This document shows, piece after piece, positions 1 through 9,921 of a stretch of DNA of 64,000 nt (the first letter of the stretch is position 1; each line of letters opens with the position of its first letter). Made by a program: the position numbers and the translations under genes. The DNA is from Endozoicomonas sp. 4G (lineage in GTDB: Bacteria; Pseudomonadota; Gammaproteobacteria; Pseudomonadales; Endozoicomonadaceae), in the NCBI RefSeq assembly GCF_023822025.1, contig NZ_CP082909.1, positions 3,338,001 to 3,402,000 of the forward strand. The letters are read 5' to 3'. Under the pieces are notes generated by a model. It was not told the DNA's origin. It was given only the letters and a program-made list of their open reading frames with translations, and ran no database searches.

Positions 1-1106
1 GGCTGAGTGCCCAGCCAGGTCAGTAACGCAAAGACCATGGCAAACAGGAAGATGCCGACCTTGCTGATAACACCCTTGTAGCGCCAGGACCTGACCGGAC
101 TGCGATCCAGCCATGGCAGGACAAAAAGGATAGCAATCGCTGCGCCCATCATGATGACCCCGCCGAGCTTGGAGTCGATCGGACCAATATCAAAGGTAAT
201 CGCACGCAGGATGGAGTAGAACGCACCGAAGTACCATACCGGTGCAATATGCGCCGGAGTCTTCAAAGCATCAGCCTGTTCAAAGTTGGCATGCTCCAGG
301 AAGTAGCCACCCATTTCCGGGAAGAAGAACATGACACTACAGAATACAAACAGGAAGACAGCCACCCCTACCAGATCTTTCACGGTGTAATACGGATGGA
401 AAGGAATACCGTCCAGAGGCACGCCGTCCTTGTCTTTCAGCTTCTTGATCTCGACGCCGTCAGGGTTGTTAGAGCCCACTTCGTGCAGAGCAATAATATG
501 CAGAACCACCAAGCCCAGGATAACGATGGGCAGAGCAACAACATGCAAGGCAAAGAAACGGTTCAGGGTGATGCCAGAGATCAGGAAGTCACCCCGGATC
601 CACTGCTGCAGGTCCGGGCCAATAACAGGAATAGCACCAAACAGCGAGATAATAACCTGAGCACCCCAGTAAGACATCTGACCCCATGGCAGCAGATAGC
701 CCATGAAAGCTTCAGCCATCAGTGCCAGGTAAATGGCCATACCGAAGATCCACACCAGCTCCCTTGGCGCACGGTAAGAACCGTAAATCAGGCCTCGGAA
801 CATGTGAAGGTAGACAACGATAAAGAAGAAAGATGCCCCCGTAGAGTGCATATAGCGAATCAGCCAGCCGTATTCCACATCACGCATGATGTATTCAACG
901 GAAGCAAACGCCTGCTCGGCACTGGGCACGTAACTCATGGTCAGCCAGATACCGGTCAGCAACTGGTTAACCAGAACCAGCAGCGCCAGGGAGCCGAAGA
1001 AGTACCAGAAGTTAAAGTTCTTTGGTGCGTAGTATTTACTGAGATGATCTTCCCAAACCTGGGTGACAGGTAGCCTGGAGTTGAGCCAATCCATGAAGTT
1101 ACCCAT
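1..1106 (-). CDS. petB: Cytochrome b subunit of the bc1 complex, partial (3' end off window)
   Basis: Membrane cytochrome b of ubiquinol-cytochrome c reductase, which carries the two b hemes and the quinone sites. Translating the minus strand from the ATG at 1106 gives MGNFMDWLNSRLPVTQVWED, then long hydrophobic helices. The heme-ligand region (RYMHSTGASFFF, later FALHVVALP) and the quinone-pocket PVWYF motif are visible. About 368 codons are present, and the C-terminus lies beyond position 1. The start overlaps the petA stop (TAATG), which indicates translational coupling in a petABC-type operon. The long plus-strand frame across 249-1073 is only its antisense shadow. Confidence 0.95.
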   Translation of the reverse strand, partial: MGNFMDWLNSRLPVTQVWEDHLSKYYAPKNFNFWYFFGSLALLVLVNQLLTGIWLTMSYVPSAEQAFASVEYIMRDVEYGWLIRYMHSTGASFFFIVVYLHMFRGLIYGSYRAPRELVWIFGMAIYLALMAEAFMGYLLPWGQMSYWGAQVIISLFGAIPVIGPDLQQWIRGDFLISGITLNRFFALHVVALPIVILGLVVLHIIALHEVGSNNPDGVEIKKLKDKDGVPLDGIPFHPYYTVKDLVGVAVFLFVFCSVMFFFPEMGGYFLEHANFEQADALKTPAHIAPVWYFGAFYSILRAITFDIGPIDSKLGGVIMMGAAIAILFVLPWLDRSPVRSWRYKGVISKVGIFLFAMVFALLTWLGTQ

Positions 1107-1699
1107 TACGCATTCTCCTCATCTTGGCCGACAATAATCAACGTGTCGCTCTCAAAGGTATAAGGAGGCACTTCCAGGTTGGTGGGCGCAGGCACCCCCT
1201 TGTATACACGACCGGCCAGATCAAACTTGGAACCGTGGCATGGGCAGTGATAACCCCCCTTCCACTCAGGATCAAATTCCATCGGCTTGACTTCAGGCAT
1301 GTATTTGGGCGAACACCCAAGGTGGGTACACAGACCTACCAGAATCAGATACTCGTCCTTTACAGAACGGTACTCATTGGCTGCGTACGCGGGCTGTTCT
1401 GATTTCTCGGATTTGGGGTCTCTCAACTGGTCGTCCAGAGACCGGATATTATCCAGCATGGCCTGAGTTCGTCTTACCACAAACACAGGTTTACCGCGCC
1501 ATTCAACTACAATCTGCTGTCCCGGCTCCAACTTGCTGAGGTTCACCTTTACCGGAGCACCAGCTGCCTTTGCTTTGGCACTGGGATTCCATGACTTGAT
1601 AAAAGGTGTGGCGACCCCAACGGCCCCGGCGGCCCCCACCACCGAAGTCGCAGCCACGAGAAAGCGGCGCCGGCTGTTATTTACGCCGTTGTCACTCAT
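1106..1699 (-). CDS. petA: Ubiquinol-cytochrome c reductase Rieske iron-sulfur subunit
   Basis: The Rieske protein moves electrons from ubiquinol to cytochrome c1 on the periplasmic side of the bc1 complex. This 197-residue protein has a twin-arginine signal-anchor (SRRRFLVAAT, residues 9-18) followed by a hydrophobic segment to about residue 32. Both 2Fe-2S motifs are intact: C124-T-H126-L-G-C129 and C152-P-C154-H155. Its length is normal for the family. It is the first pet gene and its stop overlaps the petB start. It lies downstream of rpsI in the same direction, with a strong terminator in between, so it probably has its own promoter in the 1700-2017 gap. Confidence 0.97.
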   Translation of the reverse strand: MSDNGVNNSRRRFLVAATSVVGAAGAVGVATPFIKSWNPSAKAKAAGAPVKVNLSKLEPGQQIVVEWRGKPVFVVRRTQAMLDNIRSLDDQLRDPKSEKSEQPAYAANEYRSVKDEYLILVGLCTHLGCSPKYMPEVKPMEFDPEWKGGYHCPCHGSKFDLAGRVYKGVPAPTNLEVPPYTFESDTLIIVGQDEENA

Positions 1700-2017
1700 T
1701 TAACCTACTCTCCCCATCCAGGCATATGCCCAAAAACTTCTTTTAATTCACGAGTGGGATTTTAGCAGGGAGCACAAGAGTTGCATCTTTCTCCTAACCC
1801 CCTGTCAAAGCTACGTCTGATTATATTTCCCACCTAGGCAGCAATGCGTAATGATACTGGTTTTGCTTTCTATACAAAAGCCTTACATGAAGTTTTCCCG
1901 AACATCAGAATCAAATCCGGCTACCGTCATTCATTAGCAAGTTCATTATTTACACAACCCGCCTCTCCGGCAACAAAAGACATTAGTGGTCGTATAGTTT
2001 TTGCACTTTTTTCGTCC
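1700..2017. other. Intergenic region upstream of petA
   Basis: About 320 bp between the petA start and the rpsI terminator. It must hold the petA promoter, but I could not single out a convincing -35/-10 pair. A 72-codon plus-strand frame here (1844-2062) runs through the terminator stem and has no homology I recognise, so I do not call it a gene. Confidence 0.5.
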
Positions 2018-2050
2018 AAAAAAAACGCCCGCATAAAGCGGGCGTTTTCT
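2018..2050 (-). terminator. Rho-independent terminator of rplM-rpsI
   Basis: An 8-bp GC-rich stem (ACGCCCGC at 2025-2032 with GCGGGCGT at 2038-2045) encloses a five-base loop. On the minus strand it is followed by a run of T (the A-tract at 2018-2025). It sits about 30 bp after the rpsI stop and separates the ribosomal operon from petA. Confidence 0.9.
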
Positions 2051-2080
2051 TGTAGCGCCTGATAACAGACGCCAGCGACA

Positions 2081-2473
2081 TCAACGCTTGGAGAACTGTG
2101 GACGCTTACGCGCTTTGCGCAGACCCACTTTCTTACGCTCAACTTCACGAGCATCACGAGTCACGTAGCCAGCTTTACGCAGAGGAGAACGCAGGCTCTC
2201 ATCATACTGGATCAGTGCACGGGTGATACCGTGACGGATAGCACCGGCCTGGCCGGAACCACCACCACCGTTAACGGTAATTTTGATGTCGAATTTTTCC
2301 AGCAGTTCGGTCAATTCCAGAGGCTGGCGAACCACCATACGAGCGGTCTCACGACCGAAGTATTCGTCCAGACTGCGGCCATTGACAGAAATGCTGCCAG
2401 AACCAGATTTCAGGAAAACGCGAGCGGTAGAAGACTTACGACGTCCGGTACCGTAGTATTGAGTCACTGACAT
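2081..2473 (-). CDS. rpsI: 30S ribosomal protein S9
   Basis: Small-subunit ribosomal protein S9, 130 residues, the normal bacterial length. It starts [20 protein letters not shown] and ends with the typical basic tail [12 protein letters not shown], which reaches the decoding site of the 30S subunit. It follows rplM by 12 bp, the conserved rplM-rpsI order, and is closed by the terminator at 2018-2050. Confidence 0.98.
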   Translation of the reverse strand: MSVTQYYGTGRRKSSTARVFLKSGSGSISVNGRSLDEYFGRETARMVVRQPLELTELLEKFDIKITVNGGGGSGQAGAIRHGITRALIQYDESLRSPLRKAGYVTRDAREVERKKVGLRKARKRPQFSKR

Positions 2474-2485
2474 GGCTGCCCCCGA

Positions 2486-2914
2486 TTAAATGTCCAGTTT
2501 CTGTGGCTGTTGAGCGGCATGCGGATGCTCAGTACCGGCGTAAACTTTCAGTTTACGGTACATGTCGCGACCCAGAGGGCCTTTTGGCAGCATGCCTTTA
2601 ACAGCTTTTTCGATGACCATTTCTGGCTTGTGCGCAATCAGCTTTTCAAAGCTGGCAGAACGCAGGCCACCAGGGAAGCCAGTGTGACGGTAATACATCT
2701 TGTCAGACGCTTTACGGCCAGTAACGTGCACTTTCTCGGCATTAACAACAACGATGTAATCGCCAGTGTCAACGTGAGGAGTGTATTCTGGCTTATGCTT
2801 GCCGCGCAGACGGGTTGCAATTTCGGTAGCCAGACGGCCCAGGGTCTTGCCTTCAGCGTCGACCACGAACCAGTCACGTTTTACGGTTTCTGGTTTTGCA
2901 CTAAAAGTTTTCAT
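2486..2914 (-). CDS. rplM: 50S ribosomal protein L13
   Basis: Large-subunit ribosomal protein L13, an early assembly protein that binds 23S rRNA. The frame is open from 2941, but I place the start at the ATG at 2914. It gives [15 protein letters not shown], the conserved N-terminus, and 142 residues, the E. coli length. A GAGG Shine-Dalgarno sequence lies about 8 bases upstream on the minus strand, whereas the upstream in-frame start has no such support. It is the first gene of the rplM-rpsI operon. Confidence 0.97.
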   Translation of the reverse strand: MKTFSAKPETVKRDWFVVDAEGKTLGRLATEIATRLRGKHKPEYTPHVDTGDYIVVVNAEKVHVTGRKASDKMYYRHTGFPGGLRSASFEKLIAHKPEMVIEKAVKGMLPKGPLGRDMYRKLKVYAGTEHPHAAQQPQKLDI

Positions 2915-3061
2915 TAAATTCGCCTCAGTAGTATTGCTCACGCAATACCTGTTCTTACTTGGCCGCCCTTCACAGGGAACTGATCAGGGATCGAAGCAAG
3001 GCTAAAAGCTCCGGCAACGACCTGTTCAAACATGGGCGCTCAATTGGGAAACGGGAGCGGT

Positions 3062-3090
3062 ATTATATCGCCTGTTTACAGGAATGAAAC
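3062..3090 (-). promoter_or_regulatory. Probable promoter of rplM-rpsI
   Basis: On the minus strand a perfect TATAAT lies at 3067-3062. A weak -35 (GTTTCA, 3090-3085) sits 17 bp upstream. It is about 150 bp before the rplM start, leaving a long leader where ribosomal-protein autoregulation would be expected. No specific leader fold was worked out. Confidence 0.45.
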
Positions 3091-3186
3091 CCCTTTCTAA
3101 TACAAATAATCTGCAAAACCCCTTGTGAACACGGTAAATACGGGGCTATTCTGGCACTGGGTTGAAACCTGTGGAGCTTAATTTCA

Positions 3187-4218
3187 ATGGAATACAGAAA
3201 ACTGGGGCGCACCGATATTAATGTCAGTGCCCTTTGTCTCGGCACCATGACCTGGGGCGAACAAAACACGGAGCAGGAAGCCTTCGCGCAACTGGACCAA
3301 GCTGTGGACTATGGTGTCAATTTCATTGATACCGCTGAAATGTACCCGGTACCGGCCAGGGAAGAAACTTACTCCCACACAGAATCCATGATCGGGAACT
3401 GGCTGAAACAGCGTGGTAAACACCATGATCTGGTCATCGCCAGCAAAGTCTGTGGCCCCGGCCTGAAGTATGTAGACGGTGGCCGGATGATGACACCGGA
3501 ACATATCCACAAGGCCATCGATGGCAGCCTGAAACGACTGGGCGTTGAAGCCATTGATCTTTATCAGCTGCATTGGCCTGACCGTAACACCAACTTCTTT
3601 GGCAAGCTCGGCTACGCCCACCAGGACGGATTAGACGGAACGCCCATTGCAGAAACGCTTTCAGCCCTGGATGAACTGGTTAAGGCCGGCAAGATAAGAC
3701 AGTACGGCCTTTCCAATGAAACCCCCTGGGGAGTGATGGAGCACCTCCGTATCAGCGGTGAAAAGCAGTTGCCAAGAACCGTCAGCATTCAAAATCCCTA
3801 CAACCTGCTAAACCGTTCTTTTGAGGTGGGTCTTGCTGAAATAGCCCACCGGGAGCAGGTAGGTCTGCTGGCCTACTCACCGCTGGGATTTGGCTGTCTT
3901 TCAGGTAAATACATCGGCGGTGCGCGACCTGAAAACGCTCGATTGACATTATTTCCGCACTACCAGCGTTATGATTCACCTCAGTCCCGCAAGGCTATCG
4001 AAGCTTATGTTCAGCTGGCAAAGGATTCAGGCCTGGATCCTGCCCAGATGGCACTGGCATTTGTCACATCCCGCCCTTTTGTGACCAGCAACATTATTGG
4101 CGCGACTAACCTGAATCAACTGGAGAGCAATCTGGCTTCCAGTGAATTGCAGTTGTCAGAATCGCTACTGAAAGAAATTGAAACCATTCACGCCCTGCAA
4201 CCCAACCCGGCCCCCTGA
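3187..4218 (+). CDS. tas: NADP(H)-dependent aldo-keto reductase, Tas-like
   Basis: Cytosolic TIM-barrel oxidoreductase of the aldo/keto reductase family, 343 residues, close in length and N-terminal sequence to E. coli Tas. The likely catalytic tetrad is D48, Y53 (in AEMYPVPAREE), K87 (in IASKV) and H129 (in LYQLHWPDR). The C-terminal nucleotide-binding segment includes SNIIGATNLNQLESN. The physiological substrate of Tas proteins is not settled, so only the reaction class is assigned. It is a single gene transcribed away from rplM, with rpe 100 bp downstream. Confidence 0.9.
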   Translation: MEYRKLGRTDINVSALCLGTMTWGEQNTEQEAFAQLDQAVDYGVNFIDTAEMYPVPAREETYSHTESMIGNWLKQRGKHHDLVIASKVCGPGLKYVDGGRMMTPEHIHKAIDGSLKRLGVEAIDLYQLHWPDRNTNFFGKLGYAHQDGLDGTPIAETLSALDELVKAGKIRQYGLSNETPWGVMEHLRISGEKQLPRTVSIQNPYNLLNRSFEVGLAEIAHREQVGLLAYSPLGFGCLSGKYIGGARPENARLTLFPHYQRYDSPQSRKAIEAYVQLAKDSGLDPAQMALAFVTSRPFVTSNIIGATNLNQLESNLASSELQLSESLLKEIETIHALQPNPAP

Positions 4219-4318
4219 CTTTCACTGTCCTGATCACCGGGTGTCAGCCTTGCTGACACCCTGCCAAAAGTCTAGAATCCCCCCTCATTTCTGATCAGAA
4301 TTCACCGGAAAACAAAAC

Positions 4319-4996
4319 ATGCGTGACTTTATTATTGCCCCCAGCATCCTGTCGGCCAACTTTGCCCGACTGGGAGAAGAGGTGGACAACGTGATGGCTG
4401 CCGGAGCTGACTGGGTCCACTTTGATGTCATGGATAACCATTACGTACCCAACCTGACCATCGGCCCGATGGTTTGCAAGGCCCTGAGAAAGCACGGTGT
4501 TACCGCGCCCATTGATGTCCACCTGATGGTCAGCCCGGTGGATCGCATCATCGGCGACTTCATTGAAGCCGGTGCCAGCATGATCACCTTCCACCCCGAA
4601 GCTTCTGATCATATTGACCGCAGCCTGCAGATGATTCGTGAAGGCGGCTGCAAAGCCGGGCTGGTATTGAACCCCGCCACCTCTCCAGATGTCATTGAAT
4701 ACGTGATCGACAAACTGGACATGATTCTGCTGATGTCAGTAAACCCTGGCTTTGGTGGCCAGAAATTCATTCCTGCCACTCTGCGCAAACTGCGTCATGT
4801 TCGCAAAATGATTGACGACAGTGGTCTGGATATTCGTCTGGAAGTAGACGGCGGCGTTGGTGTACAAAACATCCGCCAGATTGCCGAAGCCGGTGCCGAC
4901 GCTTTTGTTGCCGGCTCAGCCATCTTTAATGCCGATAACTATCAGGCTGTTATTAGCCAAATGCGAGCAGAGCTTGCTAAAGCGGAATCCCTCTGA
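4319..4996 (+). CDS. rpe: Ribulose-phosphate 3-epimerase
   Basis: Interconverts D-ribulose 5-phosphate and D-xylulose 5-phosphate in the pentose phosphate pathway. At 225 residues it is a standard TIM-barrel Rpe. It has the metal and catalytic motifs [19 protein letters not shown] and [14 protein letters not shown], and the second catalytic aspartate in EVDGGV. It lies upstream of gph and trpE, a gene order (rpe-gph-trpE) also found in Pseudomonas. Confidence 0.97.
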   Translation: MRDFIIAPSILSANFARLGEEVDNVMAAGADWVHFDVMDNHYVPNLTIGPMVCKALRKHGVTAPIDVHLMVSPVDRIIGDFIEAGASMITFHPEASDHIDRSLQMIREGGCKAGLVLNPATSPDVIEYVIDKLDMILLMSVNPGFGGQKFIPATLRKLRHVRKMIDDSGLDIRLEVDGGVGVQNIRQIAEAGADAFVAGSAIFNADNYQAVISQMRAELAKAESL

Positions 4997-5167
4997 AGCT
5001 GAATACCCGGAGTAGAGTCAGCAGCTTACTCCATTTCTGGTTCCTATGCACAGCGGAAGCATGGGTTGTGTTGTTGTTGATCACACTGACTTGAATCAGT
5101 CAATTACAACAGAAACCCTCCTATACTCTCACTGTCTTTTACTCCCTCGTATGGATATCTGAAAACA

Positions 5168-5854
5168 ATGAAGTTGTTTGAATTGCTTGACAACCCCGTT
5201 CAATTAATCATGTACGATCTGGATGGTACGCTGGTTGACAGTGTTCCGGACCTGACGATAGCCCTGGATAAAATGCTGGCAGATCTCAACCTGCCTGCTG
5301 CTGGTAACGAAAAAACCAGACTCTGGGTAGGTAATGGTCTTTCATCCCTGGTCAAAAGGGCTCTGGCCGATGACATAACGGGGGACCAACCCGGCGTCGT
5401 CGAAAAAGAATTCTTTGCCAGCGCCCTGGAACGGTTTCAGCACCACTACACGATTGAAGTAGGCCAGCATAGTACCCTGTACCCTGGTGTATTTACCTTT
5501 CTCAGTCAGGTGCACAAGGCGGGCATCAAACAAGCTGTGGTGACCAATAAATCGAAAACCTTCACCGATTCATTGTTGAAGCATATGGACATCGACGTAT
5601 TTTTTGAACTCAGTCTGGGTGGTGACAGCCTGAAAGAGAAAAAACCTCATCCCTTACCCCTCCAATACACCATGAAGCACTTTGACTGCAACATGCAAAA
5701 CAGTCTGATGATTGGAGACTCTAGCAATGATGTTAAAGCTGCCAAGGCAGCAGATGTAAAAATAGTCGGTGTTCCCTACGGCTACAACCATGGAAAACCT
5801 ATTGAGTCTGCTCACCCTGACTGTATTGTCGAGAGCCTGACGGACTTATTCTGA
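5168..5854 (+). CDS. gph: Phosphoglycolate phosphatase (HAD family)
   Basis: HAD-superfamily hydrolase that removes phosphate from 2-phosphoglycolate, a product of DNA-end repair. Motif I is MYDLDGTLVDS with nucleophile D17 and acid/base D19. Motif II is in VVTNKS, and motif III/IV is GDSSNDVKAAKAA. The length of 228 residues fits Gph. The family also holds other sugar-phosphate phosphatases, so the substrate call leans on the rpe-gph-trpE order. Only 51 bp separate it from trpE, so the two are probably co-transcribed. A TATACT -10-like box lies just upstream, near 5121. Confidence 0.88.
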   Translation: MKLFELLDNPVQLIMYDLDGTLVDSVPDLTIALDKMLADLNLPAAGNEKTRLWVGNGLSSLVKRALADDITGDQPGVVEKEFFASALERFQHHYTIEVGQHSTLYPGVFTFLSQVHKAGIKQAVVTNKSKTFTDSLLKHMDIDVFFELSLGGDSLKEKKPHPLPLQYTMKHFDCNMQNSLMIGDSSNDVKAAKAADVKIVGVPYGYNHGKPIESAHPDCIVESLTDLF

Positions 5855-5905
5855 AAGCTCCCTCAGCGCTTGCATTAACCTAAGCCATATAATAAAAGGA
5901 CCAGT

Positions 5906-7426
5906 ATGACGCCTGAAGTATTTTCTCGCCTGGCCCGCGAAGGATATAACCGTATTCCTGTAATCCGGGAAATCCTGGCGGACCTGGACACGCCATTGAC
6001 CACTTACCTGAAGCTGGCCAATGGTCGTTACTCTTACCTGCTTGAATCCGTAGAGGGCGGAGAAAAGTGGGGACGCTACTCAATGATTGGATTACCCTGC
6101 AGAACCATACTGCGGGTGTCGGGTTATGGTACCGACTGCAAGGTGACTCTGGAAACTGACGGCCAGGTTGTTGAAGAACATAACCCTGAAGATCCACTGA
6201 CCTTTATTAAACAGTTTCAACAGGGTTACAAAGTAGCTGAGTTGCCTCACCTGCCCCGCTTTACTGGTGGTCTGGTGGGCTACTTTGCCTACGACACAGT
6301 CCGTTATATTGAGGAACGACTGGCACGCACAGCACCAAAGGATGAACTGGACAACCCGGACATCATGCTGATGGTTTCTGACGAGCTGGTAGTGTTTGAC
6401 AACCTCAGCGGCAAGCTGATTCTGGTCACTCATGCCGACCCGGCAGAACCTGCTGCCCTGGAAAAAGCAGAGTTTCGTCTCGACGATCTGGTACGAAGAC
6501 TGCAAACAACCAACGTGCTACCACCAACACAGGCTTCCCTGAACCCTGCCCGGGAAAATGACTTCAAATCCGGTTTCGGTCAGGAAGCTTTCAAAGATGC
6601 AGTGGCCACTATCAGGGAATACATTCTGGCGGGTGACGCTATGCAGGTAGTGCCATCCCAACGCATGACCATTCCTTTTGACAGCTCCCCCCTCAACCTG
6701 TACCGGGCTCTACGCAGCACCAACCCATCTCCGTATATGTATTACATGGATCTGGGTGACTTTCATGTCGTAGGTTCATCACCGGAGATTCTGGCCCGCC
6801 TTGAAGACGGTGAAGTCACCGTCAGACCGATTGCCGGAACCCGTAAACGTGGCGATACCGAAGAGCGGGATAAGGCGCTGGAAAAAGAGCTGCTGAATGA
6901 TCCCAAAGAATTGGCAGAACACCTGATGCTGATCGACCTGGGTAGAAACGACATTGGTCGGGTATCAAAAACAGGCAGCGTCAGCCTGACCGACAAAATG
7001 ATCATTGAGCGTTACTCTCATGTTATGCACATCGTGTCGAATGTCACCGGTCAATTAAAAGACGGCATGGATGCCATGGACGTTCTCAAGGCAACTCTGC
7101 CAGCAGGCACGCTCAGTGGTGCACCGAAAGTACGTGCCATGGAAATTATTGATGAACTGGAGCCCGTCAAGCGCGGTGTTTACGGTGGCGCAGTGGGTTA
7201 TCTGGCATGGAACGGCAACATGGATACAGCCATTGCCATTCGCACTGCCGTGATCAAAGATCGCAAACTCCATGTACAGGCCGGTGCAGGCATTGTTGCC
7301 GACTCGGTTCCCGAAATGGAATGGAAAGAAACCATGAATAAGGGACGGGCTCTTTTCAAAGCCGTCGCCATGGCCCAGACAGGCCTGACTGCTGCCGCCA
7401 GTAAACAGAAGCAATCAGGGGAGTGA
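5906..7426 (+). CDS. trpE: Anthranilate synthase component I
   Basis: Converts chorismate to anthranilate using ammonia supplied by TrpG, the first committed step of tryptophan synthesis. The 506-residue protein has the N-terminal region with the feedback-site LLESVEGG motif. The catalytic half includes [41 protein letters not shown] and [15 protein letters not shown]. No attenuator or leader peptide is visible in the short gap after gph. The partner genes trpGDC lie 850 bp downstream, separated by two HicB-like small ORFs. Confidence 0.97.
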   Translation: MTPEVFSRLAREGYNRIPVIREILADLDTPLTTYLKLANGRYSYLLESVEGGEKWGRYSMIGLPCRTILRVSGYGTDCKVTLETDGQVVEEHNPEDPLTFIKQFQQGYKVAELPHLPRFTGGLVGYFAYDTVRYIEERLARTAPKDELDNPDIMLMVSDELVVFDNLSGKLILVTHADPAEPAALEKAEFRLDDLVRRLQTTNVLPPTQASLNPARENDFKSGFGQEAFKDAVATIREYILAGDAMQVVPSQRMTIPFDSSPLNLYRALRSTNPSPYMYYMDLGDFHVVGSSPEILARLEDGEVTVRPIAGTRKRGDTEERDKALEKELLNDPKELAEHLMLIDLGRNDIGRVSKTGSVSLTDKMIIERYSHVMHIVSNVTGQLKDGMDAMDVLKATLPAGTLSGAPKVRAMEIIDELEPVKRGVYGGAVGYLAWNGNMDTAIAIRTAVIKDRKLHVQAGAGIVADSVPEMEWKETMNKGRALFKAVAMAQTGLTAAASKQKQSGE

Positions 7427-7708
7427 GTTTGTTCCGGGGTACTTACCGGGGTACTTGGCAGCCTTTGCAGCAATGACTGCTGAAGGCGCTACCGGGTAAA
7501 CCCCTGGTGCCATCATATCGCCGGGGACAGGCAACATTTCATTCTTATCCATCGTTGACATAATCAGAACATCCAGACAGCCCGAAGCTTCAGCCAGGGC
7601 CTCTTCAAGCGTTTCCCCATCAGTCGCACCCCAGCCGAAGTCATGAAATTTTACCATATAGCGCCCGCCTTCATCGCGGCTAACAGTAGCAGGGTATTCT
7701 ATTCTCAT
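7415..7708 (-). pseudogene. HicB-type antitoxin, C-terminally truncated
   Basis: The N-terminus, MRIEYPATVSRDEGGRYMV followed by GETLEEALAEASGCLD, is a HicB-like partial RNase-H fold. Such antitoxins normally end with a DNA-binding helix-turn-helix or ribbon-helix-helix after a segment like APSAVIAAKAA. Here that domain is missing and is replaced by [13 protein letters not shown], which reads through a 12-bp tandem duplication and into the end of trpE (12-bp tail overlap). No hicA toxin is found beside it. It is best seen as a degraded antitoxin without a DNA-binding domain; 97 codons remain open. Confidence 0.7.
7434..7457. repeat. 12-bp tandem duplication at the broken end of the HicB-like gene
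   Basis: CCGGGGTACTTA at 7434-7445 is repeated as CCGGGGTACTTG at 7446-7457. It encodes the repeated KYPG in the altered tail of the HicB-like frame and lies 8 bp past the trpE stop. Confidence 0.85.
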
Positions 7709-7760
7709 AATCTTAACTCCGGGGGCTTAGTGCCTTTCCCACAATGTACAAGTCGCAAAA

Positions 7761-7792
7761 CTCTGGTTCCCATGCTCCTGCGTGGGAACGAG
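7761..7792. repeat. Small palindromic repeat (GTTCCCA...TGGGAAC)
   Basis: An imperfect palindrome with arms GTTCCCA (7766-7772) and TGGGAAC (7783-7789) and inner GC pairs. Short elements of this kind are dispersed in many gammaproteobacterial genomes. A looser, partial copy (CTCCCATG ... CATGGGAAC) lies near 19602-19642. Whether it is a REP-like mobile unit cannot be decided from one window. Confidence 0.5.
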
Positions 7793-7860
7793 TGGTAAAA
7801 AAATCCTGAACTACGCAGAGTAAATTCTGCCCCGTATTTGATAAAAAAGAGGACATACGT

Positions 7861-8220
7861 ATGTTATTCAGAGTAGGCATCGAGACACCGAAAGATGATG
7901 ACACTGCTTACAGCATCATCATTCCGGCACTGTGCAACGAACATTATACAACCGTGTCAGCGGCAGACACGTTTGAAGAAATTGTACCCATGACCAGAGA
8001 AGCCGCCTTTTCAATGATGCAGGAAATGGCACTGTCTGGTGATCTTGACATAGTCGCCATTGCCGAAGCAAACCAACAAGACTACAGCAAAGATCCTGAG
8101 TACACAGACTTTAATGAATGGGCTTTTGTGGATATAGACCTCGATGGCTTAGTTGGCGCACAAAAGCTTACCAATATTGCACCATGTGGCCTGATACGAA
8201 TTGAAAGCCCATCCCGGTAG
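7861..8220 (+). CDS. Small HicB/DUF1902-like protein
   Basis: A 119-residue protein beginning MLFRVGIETPKDDDTAYSI, with a following (S)AADTFEEIVPMTREA segment. The pattern of a short beta-sheet, a conserved VSAADTFEEI turn and then a helix resembles the HicB-like antitoxin fold (DUF1902 type). No DNA-binding domain and no neighbouring toxin are visible. It lies between trpE and trpG in the operon direction and ends 51 bp before trpG. It may be a solitary antitoxin remnant; the family call is tentative. Confidence 0.5.
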   Translation: MLFRVGIETPKDDDTAYSIIIPALCNEHYTTVSAADTFEEIVPMTREAAFSMMQEMALSGDLDIVAIAEANQQDYSKDPEYTDFNEWAFVDIDLDGLVGAQKLTNIAPCGLIRIESPSR

Positions 8221-8271
8221 GGTGTGTTAGAATCCTTCGCCTTGGGCTTCGGGCTGTCAACAGGTATCAAT

Positions 8272-8850
8272 ATGCTCTTAATGATCGACAACTATGATTC
8301 ATTCACCTGGAATCTGGTGCAATACTTTGGCGAACTGGGCCAGGAAGTGGCCGTCCATCGTAACGACCAGATAACGTTGGAACAGATCGAAGCCCTTAAT
8401 CCGGAAAGCATCATCATCTCACCAGGCCCCTGCACACCCAATGAGGCCGGTATTTCGATGGCAACCATTGCACACTTCAGTGACAAAAAACCCATACTGG
8501 GCGTCTGTCTGGGACACCAGAGCATGGGTCAGGTCTTTGGTGGTAAAGTGGTTCGGGCCCGGCACGTCATGCACGGAAAAGTTTCACCCGTCTATCATAA
8601 CAGCCGGGGGGTTTTCACAGACCTGCCCAACCCGGTCACAACCACTCGCTATCACTCTCTTGTCATTGAAAAAGAAAGCTTGCCAGACTGTTTTGAAATC
8701 ACCGCCTGGACCCAGCACGAAGACGGAAGCATGGATGAAATCATGGGGATTCGCCACAAAACCCTGCCCCTGGAAGGCGTCCAGTTTCACCCGGAATCCA
8801 TCATGACCGACCGTGGCCATGACATGCTGGACAACTTTCTTAAACAATAA
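8272..8850 (+). CDS. trpG: Anthranilate synthase component II (glutamine amidotransferase)
   Basis: Supplies ammonia from glutamine to TrpE; it could also serve aminodeoxychorismate synthase as PabA. The open frame begins at 8224, but I choose the ATG at 8272. It gives [20 protein letters not shown], the universal start of TrpG/PabA, with an AGGT ribosome-binding site just upstream. The class I amidotransferase triad is present: nucleophile C79 in GVCLGHQS and the His/Glu pair in FHPESIMT. The length is 192 residues. It is followed 30 bp later by trpD. Confidence 0.95.
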   Translation: MLLMIDNYDSFTWNLVQYFGELGQEVAVHRNDQITLEQIEALNPESIIISPGPCTPNEAGISMATIAHFSDKKPILGVCLGHQSMGQVFGGKVVRARHVMHGKVSPVYHNSRGVFTDLPNPVTTTRYHSLVIEKESLPDCFEITAWTQHEDGSMDEIMGIRHKTLPLEGVQFHPESIMTDRGHDMLDNFLKQ

Positions 8851-8880
8851 AAGCCAATGGTGACAGGAGCCAGACGACAC

Positions 8881-9918
8881 ATGAACATTAAAGAAGGCAT
8901 TGCCCGTGCTGTCAGCCATCTTGACCTGAGCCGTGACGAGATGATCAGCATCATGCGTGACATCATGACAGGTCAGTGTACCAGTGCCCAGATCAGCTCA
9001 TTCCTGACGGCCATGCGTATGAAGAATGAGAGCATTGAAGAAATTACCGGGGCTACCCTGGTGCTCAGAGAAATGGTGACCGGTGTTGAAGTGAACGCTG
9101 AGCATCTGGTGGATATTGTCGGCACCGGAGGTGATGGCGCCCACCTGTTCAATGTATCTACGGCTTCCTCTTTTGTCGCCGCCGCTGCCGGTGCCCATGT
9201 AGCCAAACACGGTAATCGCGGGGTATCCAGCGCCAGCGGCAGTGCAGACCTGTTGGAAAAGGCCGACATTCAGCTGGGCATCACACCTGAACAGGTGGCA
9301 CGCTGTGTTGAGAAAGTAGGCGTGGGTTTCATGTTTGCTCCAACTCACCACTCAGCCATGAAAAACGTGGTTGGCGTACGCAGAGAACTCGGTATCAGAA
9401 CCTTCTTCAATATTCTGGGCCCCATGTCCAATCCTGCCGGTGTAAAAAATCTGGTTATTGGCGTGTTTACCCGAGAGCTCTGCCGCTCTATGGCCGAGGT
9501 TCTGCGTGAGCTGGGTAATCAGCACATCATGGTCGTACATTCTATGGATGGTCTGGACGAAATCAGTATCGCCAGCGAAACTTTTGTAGCTGAGCTGAAA
9601 GACGGCGCAATTCGCGAGTACATGATCAAGCCAGAAGATTTTGGCATCAAATCCCGGGACCTGACCGGCTTGAGCGTGGAAGGCTCCGGGGACTCTCTGG
9701 CGTTGATCAGGGATGCCCTGGGCAAGCGGGAAGGCGAATACGCCGACAAAGCGGCCGACATGATCTCACTGAATGCCGGTGCGGCCATTTATGTTGCCGG
9801 TGTCGCCAACAGCCTGCAACAAGGAATCACCATGGCACAGGATGCTATTGCCAGCGGACTGGGTCTGGAAAAAATGCGTGAACTGGCCAGCTTCACACAA
9901 ACGATTGCAGAGGGATAA
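8881..9918 (+). CDS. trpD: Anthranilate phosphoribosyltransferase
   Basis: Transfers phosphoribose from PRPP to anthranilate. The frame is open from 8857, but the ATG at 8881 gives [16 protein letters not shown], which matches family N-termini and has GGAG 11 bases upstream. The resulting 345 residues are standard. Key motifs are [10 protein letters not shown] (PRPP loop), [32 protein letters not shown], and [15 protein letters not shown]. It is the middle gene of trpGDC; trpC starts 3 bp after its stop. Confidence 0.96.
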   Translation: MNIKEGIARAVSHLDLSRDEMISIMRDIMTGQCTSAQISSFLTAMRMKNESIEEITGATLVLREMVTGVEVNAEHLVDIVGTGGDGAHLFNVSTASSFVAAAAGAHVAKHGNRGVSSASGSADLLEKADIQLGITPEQVARCVEKVGVGFMFAPTHHSAMKNVVGVRRELGIRTFFNILGPMSNPAGVKNLVIGVFTRELCRSMAEVLRELGNQHIMVVHSMDGLDEISIASETFVAELKDGAIREYMIKPEDFGIKSRDLTGLSVEGSGDSLALIRDALGKREGEYADKAADMISLNAGAAIYVAGVANSLQQGITMAQDAIASGLGLEKMRELASFTQTIAEG

Positions 9919-9921
9919 CGA

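Noticed and set aside
249-1073. 274-codon plus-strand frame
   Set aside because: It is the antisense of petB, whose minus-strand translation is an unambiguous cytochrome b.
1844-2062. 72-codon plus-strand ORF
   Set aside because: It runs through the rpsI terminator stem and A-tract and has no recognisable protein features.
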